Positions 1 through 8,109 of a stretch of DNA of 64,000 nucleotides are shown one piece after another. Both the position numbers and the translations under genes were made by a program. The notes under the pieces were generated by a model. It searched no databases and had not been told where the DNA came from. It was given only the letters and a program-made list of their open reading frames with translations. Within the stretch, counting starts at the first letter, position 1; the number at the start of each line of letters is the position of its first letter. This DNA is from CAVXTF01 sp963701375 (GTDB taxonomy: Bacteria; Actinomycetota; Acidimicrobiia; Acidimicrobiales; CAVXTF01). The stretch is from the NCBI GenBank assembly GCA_963701375.1, contig CAVOZT010000004.1:310001-374000 (forward strand), in the 5' to 3' direction.

Positions 1-945
1 TCTTTGGGGATCGCTCGCGGTGAGACCTACACCGAGATAGCGAGACGCCTCGGGCGTTGCGTCTCGACCGTGACGAGGGAGGTGGCCAAAAACGGCGACC
101 GCGACAGCTACCGGGCAACAGATGCCCAGCTCAAGGCCTACAAGTGCGCAAGACGTCCGAAGGGTTTCAAGTTCGAAGACCCGAGGCTCCAAAAGGTCGT
201 CACTCACTACTTGCAGCGCTGGTGGTCCCCCGAGCAGATCTCCAAGCGCTTGCCAATCGAGTTCCCTGACGATCCGATGATGTGGGTGTCGCACGAGACG
301 ATCTACAAGAGCATCTACGTCCAGGGCAGAGGCGAGCTCAAAACAGAGCTCTACCGCTGTTTACGATCCGGGCGCGCGGAGCGAAGACAAAAGAACGCCC
401 CCAGGGCCCACTGGGGCCCGGTGCCCGACAAGGTCATGATCTCAGAGCGCCCGCCCGAAGCCGCCGACAGAAGCGTCCCCGGACACTGGGAGGGGGACCT
501 GATCATCGGAAAGGACCACGCATCTGCTGTCGGAACCCTGGTCGAGCGTTCGACCGGCTACCTGATGCTGCTTCACCTACCCGACGGAAAGACCGCAGAC
601 AAGGTCGACCTCTCCATGAGAAACGCCGTCTCGAAGCTCCCCGGCCAACTCATGAAGACCGTCACCTGGGATCAGGGCGCAGAGATGGCGAGACACGCAG
701 CCTTCACCGTCGACACGGGCATCGCGGTCTACTTCTGTGACCCTCACTCACCTTGGCAGCGCCCGAGCAACGAGAACACGAACGGCCTTCTGCGCCAGTA
801 CATGCCGAAGGGCACGGATCTCTCGAGGTTCTCAGAGTCCGATCTGGACGACATCGCCGAGAGCCTTAACGACAGACCTCGCAAACGACTCGGATTCATG
901 AAACCATCGGAGCGATTCGCCGAGCTCCTTGCTCTGACCACTTGA
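1..945 (+). CDS. IS30-family transposase (5' end outside window)
   Basis: DDE transposase of the IS30 family, which moves a small insertion sequence by cut-and-paste. The frame is open to the window edge, so the true start lies upstream. An N-terminal helix-turn-helix (motif EIARRLGRCVSTVTREV) comes first. It is followed by a catalytic core with HWEGDLIIG, TWDQGAE and SNENTNGLLRQY, giving Asp, Asp and Glu at about residues 165, 223 and 257 counted from the TTG at position 4. The 33-residue gap between the second Asp and the Glu is the family's DD(33)E spacing. No internal stop or frameshift is visible, so the visible part looks intact. It lies convergent with the thiolase-like gene and its neighbours are ordinary chromosomal genes. 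Confidence 0.95.
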   Translation, partial: SLGIARGETYTEIARRLGRCVSTVTREVAKNGDRDSYRATDAQLKAYKCARRPKGFKFEDPRLQKVVTHYLQRWWSPEQISKRLPIEFPDDPMMWVSHETIYKSIYVQGRGELKTELYRCLRSGRAERRQKNAPRAHWGPVPDKVMISERPPEAADRSVPGHWEGDLIIGKDHASAVGTLVERSTGYLMLLHLPDGKTADKVDLSMRNAVSKLPGQLMKTVTWDQGAEMARHAAFTVDTGIAVYFCDPHSPWQRPSNENTNGLLRQYMPKGTDLSRFSESDLDDIAESLNDRPRKRLGFMKPSERFAELLALTT

Positions 946-1069
946 ATCCGCCATTCGCGGATAAGGGAACGGTCGCGTTTACTTATCCAGAAAATATGTG
1001 CGGCGAGTCGAGAAGCGCCGTGTCGAAGCAGCCAGGAGTCGAGCGGCGGCGAGTCGAGCGAGCACGATC
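946..1069. other. Right flank of the IS30 element with inverted and direct repeats
   Basis: Non-coding stretch between the transposase stop and the stop of the thiolase-like gene. It holds a 7-bp inverted repeat, GGATAAG at 959-965 and CTTATCC at 982-988, that may belong to the element's end or to a transcription stop. A 13-bp direct repeat GCGGCGAGTCGAG occurs at 1000-1012 and 1046-1058. The exact right terminus of the element cannot be fixed because the left end is outside the window. Confidence 0.5.
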
Positions 1070-2590
1070 TCAATAGATCTCGACTCTCCCGTCGGCGCGC
1101 AGACGTGCGCGGCGACCGCAACCTTCCTCGATCATCAGGAAGGAGAGGGTGTCGTTGTCGGTGATGGTCCCCCAGGCCCTCGATCCGTCTGCGGTCAGCA
1201 GTGCCACTATTCCGAGCTCGGGTGCTTCGTCTCGACCGACCATGACCGTGTACGTCTCGACTTCGCCGTCGGTGTTCTCTCCCGCGGCAGCGGGCGCTCG
1301 CTGCGGTAAGGCGTCGACCGCGGCCTGGACGTTCTCGTAGCGGAAGCCGTCCGCGGGAGGACTGCTCGACCAGACACCCATCGAATGCTTCGTCGAGTAC
1401 CAACCGAGACCGGTGATGAGTCCGCTCCCCCCGGATGAGCGCAGGACCCCGGCAAGGGTTGCGATGGCGTGACTCACGTAGTTGTTGCCCGGACCGCCCG
1501 CGAAGCCGAGGCCACCCGTGAGCGTGAGCGGCCTGCCGGGGTCGTTGACCGGGAGTCCTATCTCCGCGGCAGCGATCTGCACCGCGCAAGGGAAACACGA
1601 ATAGATGTCGAGGTGCGCGACGTCGTGGATCCCGATGCCGGCAAGCTCGAGAGCGCGGGCAGACGCCAGGTGTATGGCCGGCGAAGAGTGCAGGTCCATG
1701 CGATGGGTGAGAAACCAGTGATCGTTCGCGTCTGCGCCCGAGACGGGAAACAGGATGCGATCGTCGGGGACCCCGGCACTACGGGCGGCATCGAGAGAGC
1801 ACAGAATGAACGCGGCACCCTGATCGACGCGGTCGTTCGCGATCTCGAGCTTCGGATAGGGAAAGGCGACCATCCGGTTGCCGGGCCCGACCGTTCGAAT
1901 TTCCTCCGATGTGCGAATCGTCTGGCTCCACGCGTAAGGGTTTCTGGACGCGACGTCGGAGAACCGAGCCCAGATCTCGGAGACGAAACGGGCATCGTCG
2001 TCGATGCTCCTTCCCGAAGCGAACCTGAGCGCGTTGGCAAGCAGAGGAAAGATCCTCACCGGCCGGTCGAGAGAAGAGGACCTCTCGAGGGCGGTGACAG
2101 GGTCGCGTTCCTCGTCGAGGACGACAGGTTCGGGGGTCCCGGAAGGCTGCGCCGTCCATGTGAGAACGGGGTGGTCGGGATCCCGCCTCGCTGACACCCG
2201 CGTCCCGAGGCACTCGCCTCCGGCGATCAGACAGACGTCCAGCTTTCCTTCAGAGATGGCGAGGGCTGTCCTGCTCGCGAGCGACTGTGGACCGTTCCCG
2301 CCGATGCTTGCAAGCGCTGTCTCGTCGGGGGAGATGCCGAGACGCTCGGCGACCAACAGGCCCGGGTTGGAGTAGCGCCATGCCAGCGGCGGCAGGATCC
2401 GGAGCGAATCGGCGCGCTCGAGGAGCTTGCGGCCGGCACCCGACCCGCCGCAGTCCGCAGCGGCCTCCTCGAGTGCTCGTGCCATGAGCTCGACGGGCTC
2501 CGGCCGGGCCGTGATCGGCTCCGAGGCCTTGGGACGCGACGTCACCTGACCTGCTCCCACCAGCACCGGAGTACGAGGGTCGAGGCTCAC
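1070..2590 (-). CDS. Thiolase-like protein (acetyl-CoA acetyltransferase family)
   Basis: Thiolase-superfamily protein of about 506 residues, probably acting on acyl-CoA thioesters. It begins LDPRTPVLVGAGQV, has a conserved Cys-containing block DIYSCFPCAVQ and the late Gly-rich block TGGLGFAGGPGNNYVSHA. It then continues for about 110 residues into a small C-terminal domain of the kind seen in mycobacterial thiolase-like protein type 1. The exact reaction is not predictable. I chose the GTG at 2590 because a TACGCT -10-like hexamer (2604-2599) ends 8 nt upstream. An ATG at 2611 would add seven residues. It is divergent from glyA. Confidence 0.8.
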   Translation of the reverse strand: MSLDPRTPVLVGAGQVTSRPKASEPITARPEPVELMARALEEAAADCGGSGAGRKLLERADSLRILPPLAWRYSNPGLLVAERLGISPDETALASIGGNGPQSLASRTALAISEGKLDVCLIAGGECLGTRVSARRDPDHPVLTWTAQPSGTPEPVVLDEERDPVTALERSSSLDRPVRIFPLLANALRFASGRSIDDDARFVSEIWARFSDVASRNPYAWSQTIRTSEEIRTVGPGNRMVAFPYPKLEIANDRVDQGAAFILCSLDAARSAGVPDDRILFPVSGADANDHWFLTHRMDLHSSPAIHLASARALELAGIGIHDVAHLDIYSCFPCAVQIAAAEIGLPVNDPGRPLTLTGGLGFAGGPGNNYVSHAIATLAGVLRSSGGSGLITGLGWYSTKHSMGVWSSSPPADGFRYENVQAAVDALPQRAPAAAGENTDGEVETYTVMVGRDEAPELGIVALLTADGSRAWGTITDNDTLSFLMIEEGCGRRARLRADGRVEIY

Positions 2591-2688
2591 GGCGCCGGAG
2601 CGTAACGCCATGGACCACGTCCGGTCCCGTCCGTCGCCACCGGGGTCGCTGCAGCCTGTGGCGCCAGGGTCTCAGCCGACAGCCTCGG

Positions 2689-2694
2689 TATGCT
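2689..2694 (+). promoter_or_regulatory. -10 element of a predicted leaderless glyA promoter
   Basis: TATGCT sits 6 nt before the ATG at 2701, so transcription would start at or next to the start codon. No Shine-Dalgarno sequence or convincing -35 element is seen. The same geometry recurs at many other genes in this window. Confidence 0.55.
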
Positions 2695-2700
2695 GCATTA

Positions 2701-4044
2701 ATGCAGAAAGGGACCGGTAGTGCGACCGGTCTCCGATCGGCCTCCCCATTCGACGAATGGCTCGAGAGTGATCCCGAGATAAGGGAACTGCTCAGCCGGG
2801 AGGCGGACCGGCAGTCGACGACCCTTCAACTGATCGCGTCGGAGAACTTCACGTCCCCTGCGGTGCTCGCCGCCACCGGCTCGATCCTCACCAACAAGTA
2901 CTCGGAGGGCTATCCCGGCAAGCGGTACTACGGCGGCAATCGCGTCATCGACGAAGTCGAGGACCTTGCACGGAGCCGGGCCATGGCGCTGTTCGGCGCA
3001 CAGCACGCCAACGTGCAACCGCACGCGGGGGCGAGCGCAAACCTGGCCGCTTACCAGGCGCTTTTGAACCCGGGCGACACGGTCCTGGCGATGAGGCTCG
3101 ACCAGGGGGGTCACCTGACGCACGGCTCACCCGCAAGCATCACGAGCCGGATCTGGAGATTCGTCGGCTACGGGGTCACGCCCGCGTCAAACGATCCTGA
3201 TGCGCCGGGCGAGGTCATCGACTTCGACGGTCTCGCGGAGCTCGCCGAGCGCGAAAGGCCCGCGTTGATCGTCGCAGGGGCCACCGCCTACCCGAGGCAG
3301 ATCGAACCCTCCGAGTTCCGGCGTATCGCCGACTCCGTGGAGCGCGCCTGATGTTCGACGTCGCGCACCCCGCGGGCCTCATCGCCGGTGGTGCTCATCC
3401 CAACCCGGTGGGGTTCGCTGACGTGGTTACCCTCACGACGCACAAGACTCTCCGGGGACCCGCGCGGGGGAGCGATCCTTTGCACAGATGAGCTCGCCAA
3501 GGCGGTCGACTCTGCGGTGTTCCCGGGCTTGCAGGGAGGGCCGCTCGAGCACGTGATCGCCGCGAAGGCGGTCGCTTTTGCCGAGGCCGCACGTCCGGAG
3601 TTCTGCGAGTACGCGGCAAATGTGGTCGCGAACGCGCGGGCGCTCGCCCGAGCTCTCGCCGACATCGGGTTCCGCCTCGTATCCGGCGGAACCGACACGC
3701 ACCTGATTCTCGTCGACCTGCGCACCTTCGATCCCGAGCTCACAGGCAAGGTCGCCCAGGACACTCTGGACAGGGTCGGCATCACCTTGAATCGCAACCA
3801 GATACCCGACGACCCCCGTCCGCCCTACGTGACGTCCGGTTTGAGACTCGGTTCAGCCGCAGAGACGACGGCGGGCATGGGTGAGCCTCAGATGCTCGAG
3901 ATCGCGTCACTTATCGGAGCAGCCCTCAACCATCGCGACGACGAGCATGAGTTGTCGCGGATCCGCGAGCAGGTCTTCGAGCTCTGCGCCAGCTTCCCCC
4001 CGTATCCGGGCCTCGTTCCCGGCCGCTCCGTCGACGCCGTCTGA
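2701..4044 (+). CDS. glyA: Serine hydroxymethyltransferase, two compensating frameshifts
   Basis: PLP enzyme that interconverts serine and glycine with transfer of the hydroxymethyl group to tetrahydrofolate. The first frame (2701-3351) carries LQLIASENF, KYSEGYPGKRYYGG and QPHAGASANLAAY. A middle frame (about 3348-3460) carries FDVAHPAGLIAGGAHPNPV and TTHKTLRGP with the PLP lysine. The last frame (from about 3460 to 4044) carries RGGAILC and TSGLRLGS. One base appears to be missing near 3346-3348 and one extra C is present near 3457-3461. Together they restore a full-length protein of the usual size. Since the lysine block lies between the two shifts, the gene as written could not make active enzyme, which favours sequencing error. 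The WecA-type gene follows after 1 nt. Confidence 0.92.
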
Positions 4045-4045
4045 C

Positions 4046-5404
4046 ATGGCCTCGTACTGGTGGTACACGCTCGTAGGAGGAATCGCAGCAGCCTGCACGT
4101 TCGTCGGCACGTTCGCCGTCAGAGCGATCGCGACGCGCATCGGCTTCGTGGATGAGCCCGACGAACGACGGATACACACCAGGACTACACCGAACGGGGG
4201 CGGTGTTGCGATGTTCGTCGCGTTCTTGGTGGCGATGATCGTCGCGTCGAGGATCCCGGCTTTGAGGAATCTGTTCCAGGGGTCGTCCGAGCCATTGGGC
4301 ATCGTGCTCGCGGGCACGGTCATCGTCGCCGTCGGAGTCATCGACGACGCCCGCGACATGTCAGCCCCGGCCAAGATGTCGGGCCAGGTTCTCGCCGCGA
4401 TGGTGCTCGTCTTCCTCGGTGTGACGATGTTCTGGTTCAAGCTCCCCTTCGCGGGACTGATCGTCCTGTCGAGTTCCGTGACCCCACTACTCACCGCGTT
4501 GTGGGTGATCGGCATGACGAATGCGGTGAACTTCATAGACGGCCTGGACGGCCTGGCGGCTGGAATCGTCGCGATCGCAGCTGGTGCAATCGCCGTGTAC
4601 GGGCTGCACCTCATGTCGTCCGGGGTTCTCCAAGTGGACAACGTCGGGCCCCTGGTTGCGGTTATTGCATGCGGGGTCTGTCTCGGATTCCTCCCGCACA
4701 ACTTCCATCCGGCACGCGTCTTCATGGGCGATGCGGGCGCGTTGTTCCTCGGACTGCTGATGGCGGTCGCCACGATGGTGATCGGCGGCCGGACCACCGA
4801 CGTCACAGGTCAGACATACTTCTTCTTCGCACCCCTGTTGATCCCGCTTTTCATCTTGGGCGTGCCGATCGTGGACATGGCGTTCGCCTTCGTGAGACGT
4901 ACCGCGAAGCGAACTCAATTCCACTCGCCGGACAAGGACCACATTCATCATCGTCTGGTGAGGCTCGGGCACGGCCCACGCCGGACGGTGGTCATCTTGT
5001 GGTCATGGACGGCGCTTCTTTCGGGCTTCGTCCTCGTGCCGCTTTACTTCCCGCGTGGAAACCTGTTCATACCTCTCGGTGCAGCCGTCCTCGTGCTCTC
5101 GCTCTACACCTGGTTCCACCCGGGCCTTCGCAAGCGAGACCCGGTGCTCGACGGCCAGAACGGGGCGGAAGACGCAGTCGCGGACGAAGTTGCAGACGAA
5201 GCGGTAGTCCCTGCCGAATCGATGGCAGCGGGCGAATCGGTCGCAACGGGCGAATCGGTCGCTGCCAAAGCAGCCTCTCCGCCGGGAACTGAGACGAACG
5301 GGTCGCACGTGCCAGGCATAGAGGAGATCCGGCGTCGAAGGTTGCTGAGGCCAACTGAGCCCGGCATGAAGGCTGCGCCAGTGCCGGGGCGGCGCACCCG
5401 GTGA
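4046..5404 (+). CDS. WecA/TagO-type UDP-sugar:undecaprenyl-phosphate sugar-phosphate transferase
   Basis: Polytopic membrane enzyme (452 residues) of glycosyltransferase family 4. It transfers a HexNAc-1-phosphate from a UDP-sugar to undecaprenyl or decaprenyl phosphate, starting a cell-envelope glycan. Visible motifs are TPNGGG near the N-terminus, VIDDARDMS, NAVNFIDGLDGLA with the catalytic Asp pair, FMGDAGALFLG, and DHIHHRL, the His-rich loop typical of WecA/TagO and not of MraY. Around ten hydrophobic segments are evident. The last 90 or so residues form a low-complexity acidic tail with a repeated GESVA motif. The start at 4046 is 1 nt after the glyA stop, implying co-transcription. The sugar substrate cannot be told from sequence. 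Confidence 0.88.
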   Translation: MASYWWYTLVGGIAAACTFVGTFAVRAIATRIGFVDEPDERRIHTRTTPNGGGVAMFVAFLVAMIVASRIPALRNLFQGSSEPLGIVLAGTVIVAVGVIDDARDMSAPAKMSGQVLAAMVLVFLGVTMFWFKLPFAGLIVLSSSVTPLLTALWVIGMTNAVNFIDGLDGLAAGIVAIAAGAIAVYGLHLMSSGVLQVDNVGPLVAVIACGVCLGFLPHNFHPARVFMGDAGALFLGLLMAVATMVIGGRTTDVTGQTYFFFAPLLIPLFILGVPIVDMAFAFVRRTAKRTQFHSPDKDHIHHRLVRLGHGPRRTVVILWSWTALLSGFVLVPLYFPRGNLFIPLGAAVLVLSLYTWFHPGLRKRDPVLDGQNGAEDAVADEVADEAVVPAESMAAGESVATGESVAAKAASPPGTETNGSHVPGIEEIRRRRLLRPTEPGMKAAPVPGRRTR

Positions 5405-5548
5405 GCCGCTAGGGCACGCCGTTTTGCCGCACCCCTGCTCGGGGTGCGAAAATGATGGTGTGCGTCTCCCGCGTGTCCAGCGTCTCCATGATGTTCGGGT
5501 CAACAGATCAGGTATCGTGGCGCCGCCCGCGGGCTGCTTGCCTATCGC
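5405..5548. other. Intergenic region before the ATP synthase operon
   Basis: Contains a 7-bp stem-loop, GCACCCC at 5429-5435 and GGGGTGC at 5441-5447, that lacks a following T-tract on either strand. A TATCGT at 5514-5519 could be a -10 element for the ATP synthase operon. No gene is seen. Confidence 0.35.
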
Positions 5549-5869
5549 GTGACCCAAGACGAACCCGACGAATGCACCACCCCTTTCAAATCGGCAGAAC
5601 GCGGCCCGTCGAAGGTCCCAGAGGACAAACCACGGGACAAACCACGGGACAAACCGCTGGACAAAGACGACGAACAGGCCACACTCGGACTGTTCACACT
5701 TGCAGGGCTAGGCCTGTCCATCGCGGTCTGCGTGGCTGGTGGAGTGGGCTTGGGGATCTACCTCGACGACACGACTCACCGCTCGCCGCTGTTCACCCTT
5801 GTGGGACTTGCTCTCGGCGTCGCAGTGGCAGTGGGCGTGGCTTACCTGGAGATCAAGAGGTTTCTCTGA
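5549..5869 (+). CDS. AtpZ/AtpI-like small membrane protein
   Basis: Small protein of 106 residues at the head of the ATP synthase operon. The N-terminal half is charged and contains three KPRD-type repeats. The C-terminal half has two hydrophobic helices (about residues 49-70 and 79-98) in the pattern of the AtpZ/AtpI family, whose members assist assembly of the c-ring or ion uptake for the ATP synthase. Identification rests on size, the two-helix pattern and position. It starts with GTG. The ATP synthase genes follow on the same strand, so it is probably their first gene. Confidence 0.7.
   Translation: MTQDEPDECTTPFKSAERGPSKVPEDKPRDKPRDKPLDKDDEQATLGLFTLAGLGLSIAVCVAGGVGLGIYLDDTTHRSPLFTLVGLALGVAVAVGVAYLEIKRFL
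5624..5659 (+). repeat. 12-bp tandem repeat encoding KPRD/KPLD
   Basis: Three adjacent 12-bp units, GGACAAACCACG at 5624-5635 and 5636-5647 and GGACAAACCGCT at 5648-5659. They are in frame with the AtpZ-like gene and give a charged Lys-Pro-Arg-Asp repeat. Confidence 0.85.
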
Positions 5870-5880
5870 TCCGAGTCGGT

Positions 5881-5970
5881 GCACGTGGAGTCGATGCACG
5901 TGGAGTCGATGCACGCGGAGTCCGTGCTCGTGGAGTCCGTGCACGTGGAGTTGGTGCACGTGATTGAGGG
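5881..5970 (+). repeat. 15-bp tandem repeat (six units) between two atp-operon genes
   Basis: Consecutive 15-bp units start at 5881, 5896, 5911, 5926, 5941 and 5956. The first two are identical (GCACGTGGAGTCGAT) and later ones diverge by 1-4 bases. The last unit decays into the region just before the ATG at 5975. Read in frame with the next gene it encodes MHVES-type pentapeptides. Each well-preserved unit contains a CACGTG palindrome except where mutated. It lies either in the untranslated spacer or as an N-terminal extension of the following gene. Confidence 0.9.
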
Positions 5971-5974
5971 ACTG

Positions 5975-6376
5975 ATGGACTTCGACGTGGTACGAGTCGG
6001 TCGGGCGCTCCGTCGCACGCGAATCCTGGCGGCGGCTTTTGCGATCGCGGGTCTCGTCATTGCTTGCGTCTTGAATGAGCCGCTAGCCGGAATCGGCATA
6101 GTCATAGGCGCGGTGCTCGGGGCGTTCAGCACGCGCTGGATGGACGCATCGGTGGCGCGTCTCGAGCACCTCGGCAGCAAAGGCCCCAAGGCTGCGCGCC
6201 GACCACTTGCGATGCGCACCCTGGCACGGCTGGGTGTCATTACCGCCTGCGTGGTCTTGATGCTCATCTTCGTGACGCCCATGGGCCTCGGTGCGCTCGG
6301 GGGCCTGGTGCTGTACCAGATCGCGTTCTTGTCGAGCATGATCTCGGCCGTATTCCGCGGAACGATGCCGCGATGA
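5975..6376 (+). CDS. AtpI-like membrane protein of the ATP synthase operon
   Basis: About 133 residues with four hydrophobic stretches (for example ILAAAFAIAGLVIACVL and LGVITACVVLMLIFV). The gene overlaps atpB by four bases (ATGA at 6373), which suggests translational coupling. Position and topology match AtpI-type proteins, but I see no diagnostic motif. The ATG at 5975 has a GAGGGA just upstream. A longer form starting at the GTG at 5879 would translate the 15-bp repeat as an MHVES repeat. I prefer the short form because related proteins would not be expected to carry such a repeat. Confidence 0.6.
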   Translation: MDFDVVRVGRALRRTRILAAAFAIAGLVIACVLNEPLAGIGIVIGAVLGAFSTRWMDASVARLEHLGSKGPKAARRPLAMRTLARLGVITACVVLMLIFVTPMGLGALGGLVLYQIAFLSSMISAVFRGTMPR

Positions 6377-7161
6377 GCCTCACCACTCCACTGGCAGCAC
6401 AACCGTTCCGAACGGTGCTCCTCGCTTCGGGGAACATCGACATAAACAACCACGTCAGCCGTCAGATATTCGGCCTGTCCGTCGAGCTCGACATTGTCTG
6501 GGCAACGCTCATCGCCGGGGGGATCGTCATCTTCCTCGGCTTCCTGACAGCCCGCAAGGCGACGTCAAAGGTGCCTGGAAAGCTTCAGCTCTTCTTCGAG
6601 ACCGTCGTCAACCAGGTCAACCAGCTCGTGGAGTCGACCGTCGGTCCGACCGGCAAGCGCATAGTCCCGCTCGCTCTCACTCTCTTCCTGTTCATCCTGA
6701 CCGCGAACTGGCTCGAGGTGATACCGAGCTCGCCTAGAGGCGGCACGGAGTACCTGCCTGCACCTACTGCGAACGTCAACCTGACCTACGCGCTCGCTGT
6801 CGTCGTCATCGTCATCGTGCATGTCGCATCGGTCCGGGCACGCGGCATCCGCGGCTACATCAAGCACTACTTCGAACCGTTCCCGTTCTTCTTCCCGATC
6901 AACGTGATCGAGGAGATCACCAAGCCCATCACCCTTGCCCTCCGGCTGTTCGGCAACCTGTTCGCCGGGACCCTGATGCTGCTTCTCATTGCGGCACTCC
7001 TCCCGGTGTTCATCGTTCCGGTCGGAGACGTTGCCTGGAAGCTGTTCGACATGTTCATTGGCTTCATCCAGGCATTCATCTTCGCCTTGCTCACGATCGT
7101 GTACTACGGCATGGCGACGTCGCACGACGAGGCCGTGGGGACCATGGAGGAGGCACATTGA
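6373..7161 (+). CDS. atpB: ATP synthase F0 subunit a
   Basis: Membrane subunit a (262 residues), which forms the two proton half-channels against the c-ring. The conserved helix ITLALRLFGNLFAGTLM includes the essential arginine, and the preceding FPFFFPINVIEEITKP block and late helix FIGFIQAFIFALLTIVYY are both typical. The start codon overlaps the stop of the AtpI-like gene. The c-subunit gene follows after a 67-nt spacer. Confidence 0.97.
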   Translation: MSLTTPLAAQPFRTVLLASGNIDINNHVSRQIFGLSVELDIVWATLIAGGIVIFLGFLTARKATSKVPGKLQLFFETVVNQVNQLVESTVGPTGKRIVPLALTLFLFILTANWLEVIPSSPRGGTEYLPAPTANVNLTYALAVVVIVIVHVASVRARGIRGYIKHYFEPFPFFFPINVIEEITKPITLALRLFGNLFAGTLMLLLIAALLPVFIVPVGDVAWKLFDMFIGFIQAFIFALLTIVYYGMATSHDEAVGTMEEAH

Positions 7162-7228
7162 TCAAGGCGGCGGTTCGTACGGCTCGAGACACCGGGCAAT
7201 TCAAGATGTCCCAATCCAAGGAGGAGCA

Positions 7229-7489
7229 ATGGCAGGAGTAACAGGGCAGGCGGTTCAGCTGGCTGGAGCCATGGTCGGTGGTGGCCTGGCGCTCGCCGGC
7301 GGTGCAATCGGTGCGGCGGTCGGTGACGGCCTTGCCGGAAGTCAGACGATTGCAGCGATCGCCCGCCAACCGGAGATCGAAGCAAAGGCCCGGCTCTACC
7401 TGTTCATAACGGTCGGCCTGGTCGAAGCCATGTACTTCATCAACCTTGCGTTCATGGCGTACTTCGTCTTCGTCCTCTACAAGAAGTAG
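7229..7489 (+). CDS. atpE: ATP synthase F0 subunit c
   Basis: Hairpin proteolipid of 86 residues that forms the rotating c-ring. It has a Gly/Ala-rich first helix (MVGGGLALAGGAIGAAVGDG), a polar loop with ARQPE, and a second helix in which Glu66 (GLVEAMYF) is the proton-carrying carboxylate. The start at 7229 is preceded by a strong AAGGAGG at 7218-7224. Translation of this gene, which is needed in many copies, is probably boosted by that site. Confidence 0.97.
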   Translation: MAGVTGQAVQLAGAMVGGGLALAGGAIGAAVGDGLAGSQTIAAIARQPEIEAKARLYLFITVGLVEAMYFINLAFMAYFVFVLYKK

Positions 7490-7496
7490 GAGACAC

Positions 7497-8075
7497 ATGC
7501 TCGCAGCGAACAGCAATTTCCTGGTACCCGACGGGACGTTCATCGCCGAGCTCATCGCGTTCCTGATCATCCTGGGAATCATCGCCAAGTGGATCCTGCC
7601 CCCTCTGAAGAGGGCGATGCAGGCTCGACAAGAGGAGATCCGTTCCTCTTTGGAGGCGGCCGATGAGGCCAAGATCGAAGCGGAGGAGACCAGGGCGCAA
7701 CGACAGGGGATCCTCGACGAGTCGCGCCAGCAGGCAAGGGAGATAGTCGCCCAGGCGAACCGGACCGCGGACCAGTTGCGCGCCGACGGCCAAGTCAGAG
7801 GACAGCAGGAATACGAGCGGTTGGTCGCAAGTGCCGACGCCGAGATAGCGCTGTCACGCCAGCGTGCGCTCGACGAGATCACGTCGAGGATCGGAGCCCT
7901 GGTGTTGTCGGTCGCCCGGCAGGTGGTCGAGCGCGAGATCGACGCCCAGCGTCACAGGGGGCTCATCGACGAGGCAGTCGCGGCTCTACGCGCCGAGGCG
8001 TCGTCAACCGGTGCAGCAATCCCCGCTCCTGGCTCGAGCGACCCGACCTCGCCTGGCGGCGGGTCCGAAGCCTGA
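7497..8075 (+). CDS. atpF: ATP synthase F0 subunit b
   Basis: Peripheral-stalk subunit of 192 residues. One N-terminal membrane helix (AELIAFLIILGIIAKWILPPL, about residues 16-38) is followed by a long charged coiled coil rich in Glu, Arg and Ala. The C-terminal tail is Gly/Ser/Pro-rich. The start at 7497 lies 7 nt after the atpE stop with GTAGGAG upstream. Only one b-type gene is present in the operon. Confidence 0.95.
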   Translation: MLAANSNFLVPDGTFIAELIAFLIILGIIAKWILPPLKRAMQARQEEIRSSLEAADEAKIEAEETRAQRQGILDESRQQAREIVAQANRTADQLRADGQVRGQQEYERLVASADAEIALSRQRALDEITSRIGALVLSVARQVVEREIDAQRHRGLIDEAVAALRAEASSTGAAIPAPGSSDPTSPGGGSEA

Positions 8076-8109
8076 CGGCGGATACGGCCACCGTGTCGAT
8101 GGAGAGATC

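Noticed and set aside
744..1598. 284-codon minus-strand frame across the IS30 and thiolase 3' ends
   Set aside because: Overlaps two real genes in other frames and is Arg-rich with no domain.
2701..4044. Programmed ribosomal frameshifting in glyA, atpA, ilvD and others
   Set aside because: Shifts occur at unrelated sites without slippery heptamers or consistent downstream structures, mix +1 and -1, and hit genes not known to use recoding.
5429..5447. Hairpin after the WecA-like gene as an intrinsic terminator
   Set aside because: The stem is good but there is no T-tract on either strand, so I report it only as a stem-loop.
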